Of a stretch of DNA of 64,000 nt, positions 8,151-16,388 are shown piece by piece. This stretch comes from Psychrobacter sp. NG25 (GTDB lineage: Bacteria > Pseudomonadota > Gammaproteobacteria > Pseudomonadales > Moraxellaceae): the NCBI RefSeq assembly GCF_015234355.1, contig NZ_JADGMV010000005.1, forward strand, positions 1-64,000, in the 5' to 3' direction. Made by a program: the position numbers and the translations under genes. How positions within the stretch are numbered: position 1 is the stretch's first letter; each line of letters opens with the position of its first letter. Below the pieces are notes generated by a model, which was given only the letters and a program-made list of their open reading frames with translations, did not search any database and was not told where the DNA came from.

Positions 8151-8756
8151 TTAATACTTTTCTTTAAAGCTTGCATAGGCATTTTCATCTACATAATCTA
8201 AATCAACAATCATTATCTCGTCATTACACAACCAATTTAAGTGATAGTTAATATCAATACCTAAGCTCGTGTTGCTACGAGTATCTTCAAGGTAATCTAT
8301 CTCCCATGAGTCAGGAAGACTAACTAACGTCCTTTTTGCTGTCGCGACAGATGAAGTATTATTATCGACAATAATGACACGTACAGTATTAGTATTAATT
8401 GCTGGAAATGATAGACGCATCTCATTAGGTATAAAAGTGTTATTAATAACTGATTCTTTAGGATATATGAATGGTTCTATTAATAGACTGGGTAGTCCAT
8501 ATTGATGAGCAAAGTGATTTGCAAACCATGCTCCCAAACCGTCTCCTGCTAGCACTAGACGGTCATAATATTTAAGATGGTATTGAATTAAATCATCATA
8601 AACATTAAATGTATTTTGAAAGTTATGGCGATAGTTAACCGTTTTGCATAGCTTTTGCTTACGCTTGATAGAGGTAAATTTGTCAGTTTGATTATTCGCA
8701 TCTAGTCCATGAAAAAACAATACAAATGAATTTGGATTTTTAATAATATCTAACAT
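8151..8756 (-). CDS. Alpha/beta-hydrolase-like protein (YqiA/UPF0227-like) without nucleophile serine
   Basis: A 201-residue protein with the opening beta-strand and oxyanion pattern VLFFHGLDANN, a middle strand LVLAGDGLGAWFANHFA, then LPSLLIEPFIYP, and a late His (INYHLNW). The order and spacing match small YqiA-type esterases. In those the elbow is G-x-S-x-G. Here it is G-D-G-L-G, so residue 73 is Gly in place of the catalytic Ser. The protein is therefore probably not an ordinary esterase; it may be a binding protein, or the adjacent Asp may act differently. It is the first gene of the minus-strand group in the element cargo. Confidence 0.65.
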   Translation of the reverse strand: MLDIIKNPNSFVLFFHGLDANNQTDKFTSIKRKQKLCKTVNYRHNFQNTFNVYDDLIQYHLKYYDRLVLAGDGLGAWFANHFAHQYGLPSLLIEPFIYPKESVINNTFIPNEMRLSFPAINTNTVRVIIVDNNTSSVATAKRTLVSLPDSWEIDYLEDTRSNTSLGIDINYHLNWLCNDEIMIVDLDYVDENAYASFKEKY

Positions 8757-9021
8757 TTTTATGTCCCTTTATTAACGTAGCGTTGTTTAATTTTTATATT
8801 GAGATATTACGCATTGACTAGAGTTAGTCGTGGCGTGTTTTTACTATTACTATGCTGGCTAGATAAGGTACATTGCTTATATGCGAACAAGCATAATATT
8901 ACTTGTACAGACGTTAAAAAAGGGAATGCAACATATGTATCAAACGATAGCTACAACAGCTGTAGCGTAAAATTAGGCGGGTTTAAAAGTATGGTTTAAG
9001 TAACTACATACATATAGTAAA

Positions 9022-10380
9022 TTATGATTTTGCTTTTAATATCATCTTTAGTATTGCATCGTCACCAAGCTCATTAATTAAAGCTTGGATTTGATTAGAG
9101 GTATCATGTGCTTTGAACCCATATTTAAACTGCTTAGTGTCTTTATTTGCCCGTAAAGCATCTAGATAGTCAGCCCAGTTTTGCATCATCTCCGCACGCT
9201 CATCATAGTATTTGAATCGACCGTAAGCATTGCCATTAGGGTCTTTAGTAGTATGACCTAATGCCATTTCTATGACTACTATTGGATACTTCAAATAACC
9301 TTCAAGTATAGTACGACCAGTAGCTCTAAACCCATGTACACAATGTATGTCTTTATACCCTAAATCCTTTAAACACTTATTAGCTGTGTTATCAGATATA
9401 TATTTGAGTTTAGCAGTATTACTATAAAAAACGTACTCAGTGTGTCCGTTAATCTCATATTGTTCATTTAAAATATGAATAGCTTGCAATGGCAAAGGTA
9501 CAATCATGCTACTGACCATATTGGATTTGCCTTGTCCTTTTTGCGGTTTTAGTTCCCATTCTCCTTTTTTTAAATCTAAGTCAACCCATCTCATTTGTCT
9601 CAAATCACCATTACGCACATAAAGCATTGCTAATAGACGTAATGAGTTAAGTGTATTCGGTTCGGCATTCAATGTTTCAATCTTACGTAATAATATAGCC
9701 AAATCAGCAGGAGTTGTGACAGCGGGTCTGTGACCATAAGTATGACTTAAAATCTCTTTTTTAACTGATGGAACTGGATTAGTATCACAAAAACCTCTAG
9801 CTTTAGCGTACATGAATATGTTGCTAGCAATGCTGGCACAACGTTCCGCTTTTTCAGTTGGCATACCTTTACTATTCAATGACTTATTTTGTATATCAGT
9901 GAGTATATCAAGCATCTTAACTGAATCAATCTCATTAATAGGGACATCTCCAATATAGGAACAAACAAGCTCAACAAGGCGTTTTTTTCGTACTAATGTA
10001 TTTTCTTTTTGTTTAAATTTAAGGGAATCAAAGTGCTGCCAAGCAAAATTTTTAAAAGTATTTTTACTTTGCTTCAAATTAGTCTTTCTACTTTCTTTGC
10101 GGTAAACTTGCGGGTCAATTTGTTGATTAAGTAAATCTTCATTTTCTCGCCACAATTCACAGGCGCGAGCAAATGTGACGCTTGGATATACTCCAAGTGA
10201 CATGTTTTTTGGTTTTTTTGAGTGAGGAGAGTTATAACGGTAAAGCCAAGACTTTGTATTATTAGGTTTAACTCTCAGATTGAGCTTGAGGAAGTTTTTT
10301 ACAGAGACTAAATATTCTTTATCTTCTGACTTATGGCTACTGATACTTCTATCTGAGGTTATAGGCCTGCGCTTACTCAT
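9022..10380 (-). CDS. int: P4-type tyrosine integrase
   Basis: A 452-residue tyrosine recombinase from ATG at 10380, which has GGGAG eight bases upstream; the reading frame is open further upstream but without a better start. Catalytic residues are recognisable: Arg at ~256 (YVRNGDL), H-x-x-R at 349/352 (HGFRA), His at ~376 (LGH) and the Tyr nucleophile at ~386 (NAYGRFKYYDER), followed by the family signature MMQNWADYLD. The N-terminal part has the DUF4102-like arm-binding pattern (SLGVYPSVTFARA). It sits directly beside tRNA-Leu, as P4-like integrases do, and transcribes away from it. The TGTACA motif at 10412-10431 lies in its leader and is a likely autoregulatory or arm site. Confidence 0.95.
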   Translation of the reverse strand: MSKRRPITSDRSISSHKSEDKEYLVSVKNFLKLNLRVKPNNTKSWLYRYNSPHSKKPKNMSLGVYPSVTFARACELWRENEDLLNQQIDPQVYRKESRKTNLKQSKNTFKNFAWQHFDSLKFKQKENTLVRKKRLVELVCSYIGDVPINEIDSVKMLDILTDIQNKSLNSKGMPTEKAERCASIASNIFMYAKARGFCDTNPVPSVKKEILSHTYGHRPAVTTPADLAILLRKIETLNAEPNTLNSLRLLAMLYVRNGDLRQMRWVDLDLKKGEWELKPQKGQGKSNMVSSMIVPLPLQAIHILNEQYEINGHTEYVFYSNTAKLKYISDNTANKCLKDLGYKDIHCVHGFRATGRTILEGYLKYPIVVIEMALGHTTKDPNGNAYGRFKYYDERAEMMQNWADYLDALRANKDTKQFKYGFKAHDTSNQIQALINELGDDAILKMILKAKS

Positions 10381-10411
10381 GCTAAGTCTCCCAAATGTAT
10401 ATATAACTAGA

Positions 10412-10431
10412 GTGTACATTGTAGTGTACAT
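10412..10431. promoter_or_regulatory. Operator- or arm-site-like motif, right copy
   Basis: GTGTACATTGTAGTGTACAT lies 32-51 bases upstream of the integrase start and matches the left-end motif at 1938-1957 with two differences. Binding here could control int or organise the recombination complex. Confidence 0.5.
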
Positions 10432-10486
10432 TATATACAGGGATTGGCAGGGACTTGATGCGACAGTATGATACGCTAGATACAAC

Positions 10487-10510
10487 AAAGCCCCTGATAT
10501 CAGGGGCTTT
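10487..10510. terminator. Element-borne copy of the tRNA-Leu terminator palindrome
   Basis: Identical 24-bp palindrome to 1805-1828, now placed 34 bases downstream of the tRNA-Leu 3' end. Because this side of the core belongs to the element, the element itself supplies the replacement terminator. Confidence 0.6.
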
Positions 10511-10540
10511 AGAGTCTATATGATATAGTATAGGACTATG

Positions 10541-10559
10541 TATTGGTACCAGTGGTCGG
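10541..10559. repeat. Right att core (attR) within tRNA-Leu
   Basis: TATTGGTACCAGTGGTCGG, identical to 1859-1877. It covers the tRNA discriminator, CCA and the 3' acceptor strand, so the tRNA stays intact after integration. Confidence 0.85.
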
Positions 10560-10629
10560 ACTCGAACCGACACGCTTATTAGGCAACGGATTTTGAATCC
10601 GTCATGTCTACCAATTCCATCACACTGGC
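10544..10629 (-). tRNA. tRNA-Leu (anticodon CAA)
   Basis: The reverse strand folds as an 86-nt class II tRNA. The acceptor pairs GCCAGTG with CACTGGT, and the CCA end is encoded. The anticodon stem ACGGA/TCCGT encloses the seven-base loop TTCAAAA, giving anticodon CAA (reads UUG). A variable arm follows, then the T-arm with GGTTCGAGTCC. It has a strong promoter upstream and is the integration target of the adjacent element. Confidence 0.97.
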
Positions 10630-10702
10630 ATGTTAGGTAATAATATCTATTAGATAGGTATTATCGAATTGGGCTACAGGGTTAACTCTGTATAGGCTGC
10701 GT

Positions 10703-10730
10703 ATTATAGCAGGCTATTTTTGATCGTCAA
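10703..10730 (-). promoter_or_regulatory. Sigma-70 promoter of tRNA-Leu
   Basis: On the minus strand TTGACG (10725-10730) and TATAAT (10703-10708) are separated by 16 bases, about 75 bases upstream of the mature tRNA start. Confidence 0.75.
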
Positions 10731-10788
10731 GAATTATTTTATATAATTTGCGATTAAATCAAAAAAACCGATATATTCTATATATTAT

Positions 10789-11562
10789 TTATCCTACAAA
10801 GGCACGTTCGACCGCATAATCTGCTTGAACACCCATACGTGGTGAAACGGTTAGACCAAAGTCATCCAAAATAGCAGAAACTTCTGCGTTGAATGGCATG
10901 CTACCGCAAATCATCACACGATCATCTTCTTTATTCATCGGTGGCAAGCCAATATCTTCAAAGAACTTGCCCGATTTCATAAGGTCAGTGATACGGCCTT
11001 GGTTTCTAAACTCTTCACGAGTGACAGTCGGATAGTAAATGAATTTTTCGCGGAACCATTCACCAAAGATTTCATCATTGGCCAACTCAGTTTCGAACAT
11101 TTCACGATAGGCCAAATCTTTGGCATGACGCACGCCATGTACCAAAATGATTTTATCAAAACGCTCGTACACTTCAGGGTCACGTGCTAACGCCAAAAAT
11201 GGTGCCAGTCCTGTGCCTGTCGATAGCATATATAAATGCTTGCCCGGTAATAAATCATCTAGTACTAGTGTCCCAGTTGGTTTTTTGCTAACCAATAGCT
11301 CATCACCTACTTTAATGTGTTGCAGGCGTGAGGTCAGTGGACCATCTGGTACTTTGATAGAGAAAAACTCTAATTGGTCTTCGTAGTTGGGGCTAGCAAT
11401 CGAGTAAGCACGTAATAATGGCTTGCCATCGACGACGATACCAATCATCGCAAATTCACCATTACGAAAACGTAGGCCGTCGTCGCGAGTGGTTTTTATA
11501 CTAAATAGAGAGTCATTCCAATGACGAACCTCTGTAACCGTTTCGGTGCGAAGTTTTGACAT
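10789..11562 (-). CDS. fpr: Ferredoxin/flavodoxin-NADP(+) reductase
   Basis: A 257-residue flavoprotein of the bacterial FNR subclass. The FAD-binding motif RAYSIASPNYED lies near residues 55-66, the nicotinamide-binding GTGLAPFLALARDP near 116-129, and the NADP-phosphate region ICGSMPFN near 223. It ends in ...AFVG, typical of the subclass I/II bacterial enzymes. It exchanges electrons between NADPH and ferredoxin or flavodoxin and often serves oxidative-stress and Fe-S functions. It stands as a single gene between tRNA-Leu and a divergent trmO. The 355-base gap to trmO (11563-11917) shows no further gene. Confidence 0.93.
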   Translation of the reverse strand: MSKLRTETVTEVRHWNDSLFSIKTTRDDGLRFRNGEFAMIGIVVDGKPLLRAYSIASPNYEDQLEFFSIKVPDGPLTSRLQHIKVGDELLVSKKPTGTLVLDDLLPGKHLYMLSTGTGLAPFLALARDPEVYERFDKIILVHGVRHAKDLAYREMFETELANDEIFGEWFREKFIYYPTVTREEFRNQGRITDLMKSGKFFEDIGLPPMNKEDDRVMICGSMPFNAEVSAILDDFGLTVSPRMGVQADYAVERAFVG

Positions 11563-11917
11563 AAAGTCCTCGTTAAGTAGTCGCTGTGTGCGTCAACAGT
11601 ATTAATTGAATGTGTCATTAGGGGTTAGCACTGCATCAAACTTTTATTATGATGACGATTAAATGGTCAGGCAGTGTCCAAATGTCGAAGTATATTTTAT
11701 ATCTTATTAATGAGATAAAGGCCACTATTATCGTGATGCAATCTATTCTCAATAATAATTCTCGCTCATAATACCAAAATTTAAAATAAAAATCCGCCTA
11801 GCCACTACTATGTGGCATGATAAAATGGAATATCGTTAGTGAGTAATTGTGTATCACTGGATAAAACTGGTTTATATTGGCAGGTTTTGGTTATTAATAG
11901 ATTTCTTGGAGACTTTT

Positions 11918-12778
11918 ATGTCTGGTGACGATGCACAGTTAGATAACCATCATCATGCGCCCATAGTGGGTTACCACCGTGCACCATTATCACAAAAATT
12001 TGGTGCGCCACGTCAACCAAATTTGGTAACGCTAACCAGTATTATTGAAATGCTTGCGCCTTACGATACACCAGAAGCATTCGTGGGCTTGGAAGCATTT
12101 AGCCATATTTGGATCAGTTGGCAGTTTCATCATAACTATAAAACAAAAGACAACGCTGTGAATGAGGCAGATAGGAGCTTTCGTCCGCAAGTAAGGCCAC
12201 CACGGTTGGGTGGCAATCAAAAAATAGGTGTGTTTGCCAGTCGCAGTATGTATCGTCCGTCGGCACTAGGGTTGTCTGTCGTCAAGCTTGAGCGCGTAGA
12301 GGTCATACAGGGGCGAGCATTTCTTATTATTAGCGGTGCAGATATGATAGATGGTACACCGATTATAGATATTAAGCCGTATGTGGCATATAGCGATGCG
12401 CTTGTAGATGCAGAAAGCGGATTTGCACCTACGGCTCCTACGCTGTTAGAAGTGACGATGACCGAGCCTGCTTACGAGCAGTTTTTAGCGTTAGCTAATA
12501 CCGGACAGCTTATTGATATTAATAATGAGAAAGAGAAAGAGAAAGAGATAAATGTAGAGCAGGATACGGTTACGGCGCTTATGCATCAGATGCAAAGTCA
12601 ATTACTACTCTCTGATATCGATATTATTAAGGCACTCATTGCGCAAGATCCTCGTCCAGCGTATCGTCGTACTCAAATAAATATGCCGTTTACCATGCGC
12701 TATAAATCCGTTGACGTGAGCTTTCAGTTGATAGCGGTAGATGAGCTACAAATGACCGCCGTTGTAGAAGTGATGTAA
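11918..12778 (+). CDS. trmO: tRNA (N6-threonylcarbamoyladenosine37-N6)-methyltransferase TrmO
   Basis: ATG at 11918 follows GGAG by seven bases and starts the family-like sequence after a short His-rich lead; the frame is open upstream to 11849 but without a good start. The 286-residue protein has the TsaA/YaeB/VirR fold signatures: KFGAPRQPNL, the LEAFSHIWISWQFHHN block, RPPRLGGNQKIGVFASRSMYRPSALGLS and GTPIIDIKPYVAYSD. TrmO uses SAM to methylate t6A37 in tRNAs for ACY codons. A Lys/Glu run (KEKEKEI) marks a flexible insert before the C-terminal region. Confidence 0.93.
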   Translation: MSGDDAQLDNHHHAPIVGYHRAPLSQKFGAPRQPNLVTLTSIIEMLAPYDTPEAFVGLEAFSHIWISWQFHHNYKTKDNAVNEADRSFRPQVRPPRLGGNQKIGVFASRSMYRPSALGLSVVKLERVEVIQGRAFLIISGADMIDGTPIIDIKPYVAYSDALVDAESGFAPTAPTLLEVTMTEPAYEQFLALANTGQLIDINNEKEKEKEINVEQDTVTALMHQMQSQLLLSDIDIIKALIAQDPRPAYRRTQINMPFTMRYKSVDVSFQLIAVDELQMTAVVEVM

Positions 12779-12828
12779 ATTGATATCATTTTTAACCATA
12801 TATTCTAAAACGATAAAAGAAGAAAAAT

Positions 12829-14616
12829 ATGTCTGAGCATAAATATTCAATAGTGATTGATTTGCGTTGGTGTCTAGATGAGCTATTGGCAGATAAAGTG
12901 ATTGACCAACGAGGCTATAATTTAGTCATTACGAGCCGCCGTGATAAGACGCAGCATCCATTGTTGACTATCAACGAGTTTGGTTTGCCAAATTGCCATG
13001 CGCTTGATAGTGATTCTGAGAGCAAGTTGACATTGCCGTGGCTTAATCAATGGCTGGCTGCTAAAGCGGGTATGCCACTTGTGCGTATCGATCCCCTCAA
13101 GGTTGATGTCCCTGCTGTGACGCAGCTGATGTCCTTCGAGTATGCACGCTCACAGCATATTTTGCCTATTGAAGTCACACTCGATGAAGTAGTCATCGGT
13201 ACAGATCAACCGTTTCATACCGATTGGCACTCAAATATTGAAAAGCTGATTAAGTCTAAAACTTATCGTACGGTCTATATTAATCCTGAACAGATTAATC
13301 GTTATCGACAAGAGTTCTATCAAGTTACGCAAGCCATTGCAGGCGCGAATAGTGTTCACAAGCGTGCGTCAGCTGATGTCACCAATGTCGAAGCGTTATT
13401 GCAGTTAGGTGATAACACCAATCCCGATGCGAACGATCAACATATCGTCAGAGTCGTTGACTGGCTGTTGCAATATGCTTTTGAGCAGCGTGCTAGTGAT
13501 ATTCATTTAGAGCCGCGGCGTGAGACTGGTAAGGTACGTTTTCGTATCGATGGCGTGCTGCATACCGTCTATGAGATGCCTTTAGCAATTATCGTCGCAG
13601 TCACGGCACGAATCAAGATTCTAGGACGACTCAATGTTGCAGAAAAGCGTAAACCACAAGATGGACGACTAAAAACCCGTACGCCAAAAGGGTTAGAAAC
13701 TGAGCTACGTCTTTCTACCATGCCTACTGCGTTTGGTGAAAAACTGGTCATGCGTGTATTTGACCCTGAAGTGCTGGTGCGTTCATTTGCACAGCTTGGC
13801 TTATCCGGCAAGCAGCTTGAGACGTGGCATGAGCTGACGGCGCATCCCAACGGTATTATCTTGGTCACAGGTCCAACGGGCTCAGGTAAGACTACAACGT
13901 TATATAGCACGCTCAAGCAGCTCGCCACAGAGCAGGTTAACGTTTGTACGATTGAAGATCCGATTGAGATGATTGAGCCTGCTTTTAACCAAATGCAGGT
14001 GAATCCAGGCGTTGATTTGCATTTCGCGGAAGGTATTCGCTCCTTGATGCGTCAAGATCCAGACATCATTATGGTCGGGGAGATTCGTGATGCAGAAACG
14101 GCCAATATGGCTGTGCAAGCTTCTCTAACTGGGCATTTGGTGCTTTCAACGCTACACACCAATGATGCACCAAGCTCTCTCACTCGTTTGCATGATTTGG
14201 GTATTCAGCCGTTTTTAACCTCGGCAACCATACTAGGAGTGATGGCCCAGCGCCTGCTACGTACGTTATGTACGCATTGCAAGCAAGCCGTTGATGTCAC
14301 GCCAGACAGTGAGATTGCGATTCAGTGGCAAGAGTTGGTACAGCCTTGGCGCGCGCCAGCCCCAGCACAAATTTATACTGCAAATGGCTGTGAACACTGC
14401 CGTCATACAGGCTACCAAGGGCGTGTGGGGCTCTATGAAATCATGCCGTTGTCAAATGAGCTAAAAAAACTGGTCGCTGCTGATGCGAGTTTGGATGTAC
14501 TTAAGCAACAAGCGTACCGTGAAGGTGTGCAGCCACTAAGGTTGTCTGGTGCGAAGCGCATTAGTGACGGGGTGACGACCATAGAAGAGGTGATGCGAGT
14601 AGTACCCCTTAATTAA
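12829..14616 (+). CDS. gspE: GspE/PulE-family secretion ATPase
   Basis: A 595-residue secretion ATPase. The N-terminal domain (about 1-190) is divergent. The core has RASDIHLEP near 224, Walker A GPTGSGKTTTLYS near 347, TIEDPIEMIEPAFNQMQVN near 381, the Walker B-type DPDIIMVGEIRDAETA near 411, the His box LTGHLVLSTLHTNDA near 434, and a tetracysteine zinc site (CTHC near 480, CEHC near 522). The cysteine motif favours GspE or PilB over PilT. It powers pseudopilus (or pilus) assembly at the inner membrane. No other type II secretion or pilin genes lie nearby, so the GspE assignment over PilB is by similarity only. Confidence 0.85.
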   Translation: MSEHKYSIVIDLRWCLDELLADKVIDQRGYNLVITSRRDKTQHPLLTINEFGLPNCHALDSDSESKLTLPWLNQWLAAKAGMPLVRIDPLKVDVPAVTQLMSFEYARSQHILPIEVTLDEVVIGTDQPFHTDWHSNIEKLIKSKTYRTVYINPEQINRYRQEFYQVTQAIAGANSVHKRASADVTNVEALLQLGDNTNPDANDQHIVRVVDWLLQYAFEQRASDIHLEPRRETGKVRFRIDGVLHTVYEMPLAIIVAVTARIKILGRLNVAEKRKPQDGRLKTRTPKGLETELRLSTMPTAFGEKLVMRVFDPEVLVRSFAQLGLSGKQLETWHELTAHPNGIILVTGPTGSGKTTTLYSTLKQLATEQVNVCTIEDPIEMIEPAFNQMQVNPGVDLHFAEGIRSLMRQDPDIIMVGEIRDAETANMAVQASLTGHLVLSTLHTNDAPSSLTRLHDLGIQPFLTSATILGVMAQRLLRTLCTHCKQAVDVTPDSEIAIQWQELVQPWRAPAPAQIYTANGCEHCRHTGYQGRVGLYEIMPLSNELKKLVAADASLDVLKQQAYREGVQPLRLSGAKRISDGVTTIEEVMRVVPLN

Positions 14617-14637
14617 GAATCAAATCGTGAACCGCTT

Positions 14638-15303
14638 TTAGCGCTCCCAACGTACATTTTGACGAATGATTTTTGCTGGCGTGCCGGCAATCATACAGTT
14701 TGGTGTTTCGACTGGCTTATTGACAAATGAGCCAGCTGCGATAATGCAGCCACTAGCAATAGAGACATTTTTAGAAATGGTCACATTAGCAGCAATCCAG
14801 ATATGGTCCCCTAAAATGACGTCAGAATGTGCGTTATTTACTCGTGCATTGGTGTCTATATCGTAAACCTTGTGGACGTCAGTAGCACGAATCTCAATAC
14901 CACGAGATATCATGCAAGATTCACCAATGGTCACGTTTCTATCACGTGCCAAAATATAGCAGTTAATGGCCGTAGTATGGTTACCAATATGAATGTGCAA
15001 ATGATTACCAACAACCAATAGTTGCCCAGAGAATTTAACTTTCTCTCCAATGGTTATGCGATTATGACTGCCATTGATGTCTATTTTTAGCTTATTAAAT
15101 TTACCATGCTCACCGATATTAATTTGATTGTCATGACCTTGACGAATGGTAATAACTGAATTGCCAATGATGCGTGCATCTGCGGCAATATCGATATGGT
15201 TACGATGCCCTTTGTCTTGTAATAAAAACCGTTGTCCGTACAGCTGTTTGGGTAATAGTGTCTTGATAATAGGAGGCAGGGTGATGGTTTTTTTATGGGT
15301 CAT
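14638..15303 (-). CDS. Hexapeptide-repeat acyltransferase
   Basis: A 221-residue left-handed beta-helix (LbH) protein; ATG at 15303 is preferred over the upstream TTG at 15321. The N-terminal half shows imperfect hexapeptide turns (IGNSVITIRQG, INIGEHGKF, ITIGEKVKF), and the C-terminal part the canonical acetyltransferase end: DVILGDHIWIAANVTISKNVSIASGCIIAAGSFVNK, ...CMIAGTPAKIIRQNVRWER. The His in the DHIW region matches the catalytic loop of CysE/WbbJ-type O-acetyltransferases. The substrate is probably a surface sugar. It is convergent with gspE and stands alone, with no polysaccharide cluster around it. Confidence 0.85.
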   Translation of the reverse strand: MTHKKTITLPPIIKTLLPKQLYGQRFLLQDKGHRNHIDIAADARIIGNSVITIRQGHDNQINIGEHGKFNKLKIDINGSHNRITIGEKVKFSGQLLVVGNHLHIHIGNHTTAINCYILARDRNVTIGESCMISRGIEIRATDVHKVYDIDTNARVNNAHSDVILGDHIWIAANVTISKNVSIASGCIIAAGSFVNKPVETPNCMIAGTPAKIIRQNVRWER

Positions 15304-15436
15304 AATAAAGGGCTTATACAAGTCATCAAATAGAAGTCGTCAAAAGGATAAAAGTGTCTGCTGGTTAAGCGTTTTATAGTGTACCGTCAAACAGCACTTG
15401 AAAATAGCCTATTCTAGAGCAATAAATACAGTTATC

Positions 15437-15543
15437 TATAGTCAATCCTCTATAAAAGAGTGACAGCGTTAACCTCGCTTGAAGTATCAGATATACATCT
15501 GCACTCGGTTGCCTTGTATCTCTTTTAAACTGAATCAACTATA
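15437..15543 (+). repeat. Dispersed ~100-bp repeat, copy C
   Basis: Ends TATAGTCAATCC and TGAATCAACTATA, with complementary inner arms AAAAGAG and CTCTTTT. The interior is close to copy B. It ends 56 bases before tatD. Confidence 0.8.
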
Positions 15544-15599
15544 TTCGAAGTTTTAACTTTAATACTTTTTATTTATCAATTTTTATTAACGAGATTTTT

Positions 15600-16388
15600 A
15601 TGTTTACTGATACTCACTGTCACCTTAACCGTTTAGATTTAACAAAGTACGATGGCCAACTGTCTGGCGCGATAGCTGCTATGAAAGAAGCCAATGTCAC
15701 TCGTGCGATGGCGATTATGTGTGATTTTGCCGAATATGATGATATCGCTAACATTATTAAAACGTATGCGGATGAAACACTGAATCTTGGTATGAGTGTG
15801 GGTATTCATCCTTGTGAAGATATGGCTATATTACAATCAGCGACCGTCGACCGCCTGATAGAAACAGCCAATGCTGATCATGTATGGGCGATAGGAGAGA
15901 CTGGATTAGATTATTACTGGTCAACAGAAAATAAAAAAGAACAACAAGCTAGCCTTGCCCGTCATATCCATGCCAGCCAAAGTCTGAAAAAACCACTCGT
16001 CATCCATATGCGTGATGCCAAAGAAGACACAATCGATATATTAAAATCTGAGGGTGCAGAACACGGCATTATCCACTGCTTTACCGAGGATTGGGAGACC
16101 GCAAAAAAAGCACTCGATTTAGGGTTTTATATCTCATTTTCGGGTATCGTCAGTTTTAAAAGTGCGCAACAAATCAAAGACGCCGCAAAAAATATGCCTA
16201 GAGACAGACTGCTTATCGAAACCGATAGCCCTTACCTAGCACCTGTGCCTAAACGTGGTAAACCCAATGAGCCAGCCTATGTGCCCTACGTGGCCAGTTG
16301 TATCGCAGAGATGTATGGCTGTAGTAGCGAAGACGTTGGTGCATTGACTGCAAAAAACTTTGAAAATTTACTGGCACAGTATCATTAA
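15600..16388 (+). CDS. TatD-family metal-dependent hydrolase / DNase
   Basis: A 262-residue TIM-barrel hydrolase. Metal ligands are visible in order: THCHLN near residue 5, the Glu in GETGLDYYW near 98-106, His in VIHMRDA near 137, His in GIIHCFTEDW near 160, and Asp in IETDSPYLAPVPKRGKPNEP near 210. The latter block is the TatD signature. Family members act as 3'-5' exonucleases in DNA repair or RNA clean-up, or as D-aminoacyl-tRNA-like hydrolases; I cannot tell TatD from the YcfH/YjjV branches with certainty. Copy C of the dispersed repeat lies immediately upstream. Confidence 0.92.
   Translation: MFTDTHCHLNRLDLTKYDGQLSGAIAAMKEANVTRAMAIMCDFAEYDDIANIIKTYADETLNLGMSVGIHPCEDMAILQSATVDRLIETANADHVWAIGETGLDYYWSTENKKEQQASLARHIHASQSLKKPLVIHMRDAKEDTIDILKSEGAEHGIIHCFTEDWETAKKALDLGFYISFSGIVSFKSAQQIKDAAKNMPRDRLLIETDSPYLAPVPKRGKPNEPAYVPYVASCIAEMYGCSSEDVGALTAKNFENLLAQYH

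Larger units (their letters stand above)
1859..10559. mobile_element. Integrated element in tRNA-Leu(CAA), filamentous-phage-like replication module
   Basis: The element is bounded by a 19-bp direct repeat (1859-1877 and 10541-10559) matching the tRNA-Leu 3' end. It carries a P4-type tyrosine integrase adjacent to the tRNA, an AlpA-type HTH protein, and a gene II/X-type replication initiator. Its cargo is two paralogous membrane proteins, two secreted proteins, an unknown protein and a hydrolase-like protein. It is visibly more AT-rich than the flanking chromosome. No Zot/pI assembly ATPase, coat-like small protein, relaxase or conjugation gene is seen, so a complete inovirus or ICE is unlikely. 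A satellite, a decayed prophage or an integrative ssDNA-plasmid-like element fits best. Both ends also carry the same 20-bp operator-like motif (1938-1957, 10412-10431). Confidence 0.85.

Noticed and set aside
8799..8999. 66-codon plus-strand open frame with a hydrophobic N-terminus
   Set aside because: It begins with TTG, lacks a ribosome-binding site and resembles no inovirus coat protein. I considered it as a possible coat or secreted peptide but cannot support it.
1859..10559. Interpretation as a complete inovirus prophage
   Set aside because: No Zot/pI-type ATPase with Walker A motif, no run of small coat-like proteins and no pIII-like protein were found.
1859..10559. Interpretation as a known defence system (CRISPR, restriction-modification, toxin-antitoxin)
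   Set aside because: No repeat-spacer array, methyltransferase, restriction nuclease or recognisable toxin-antitoxin pair is present.
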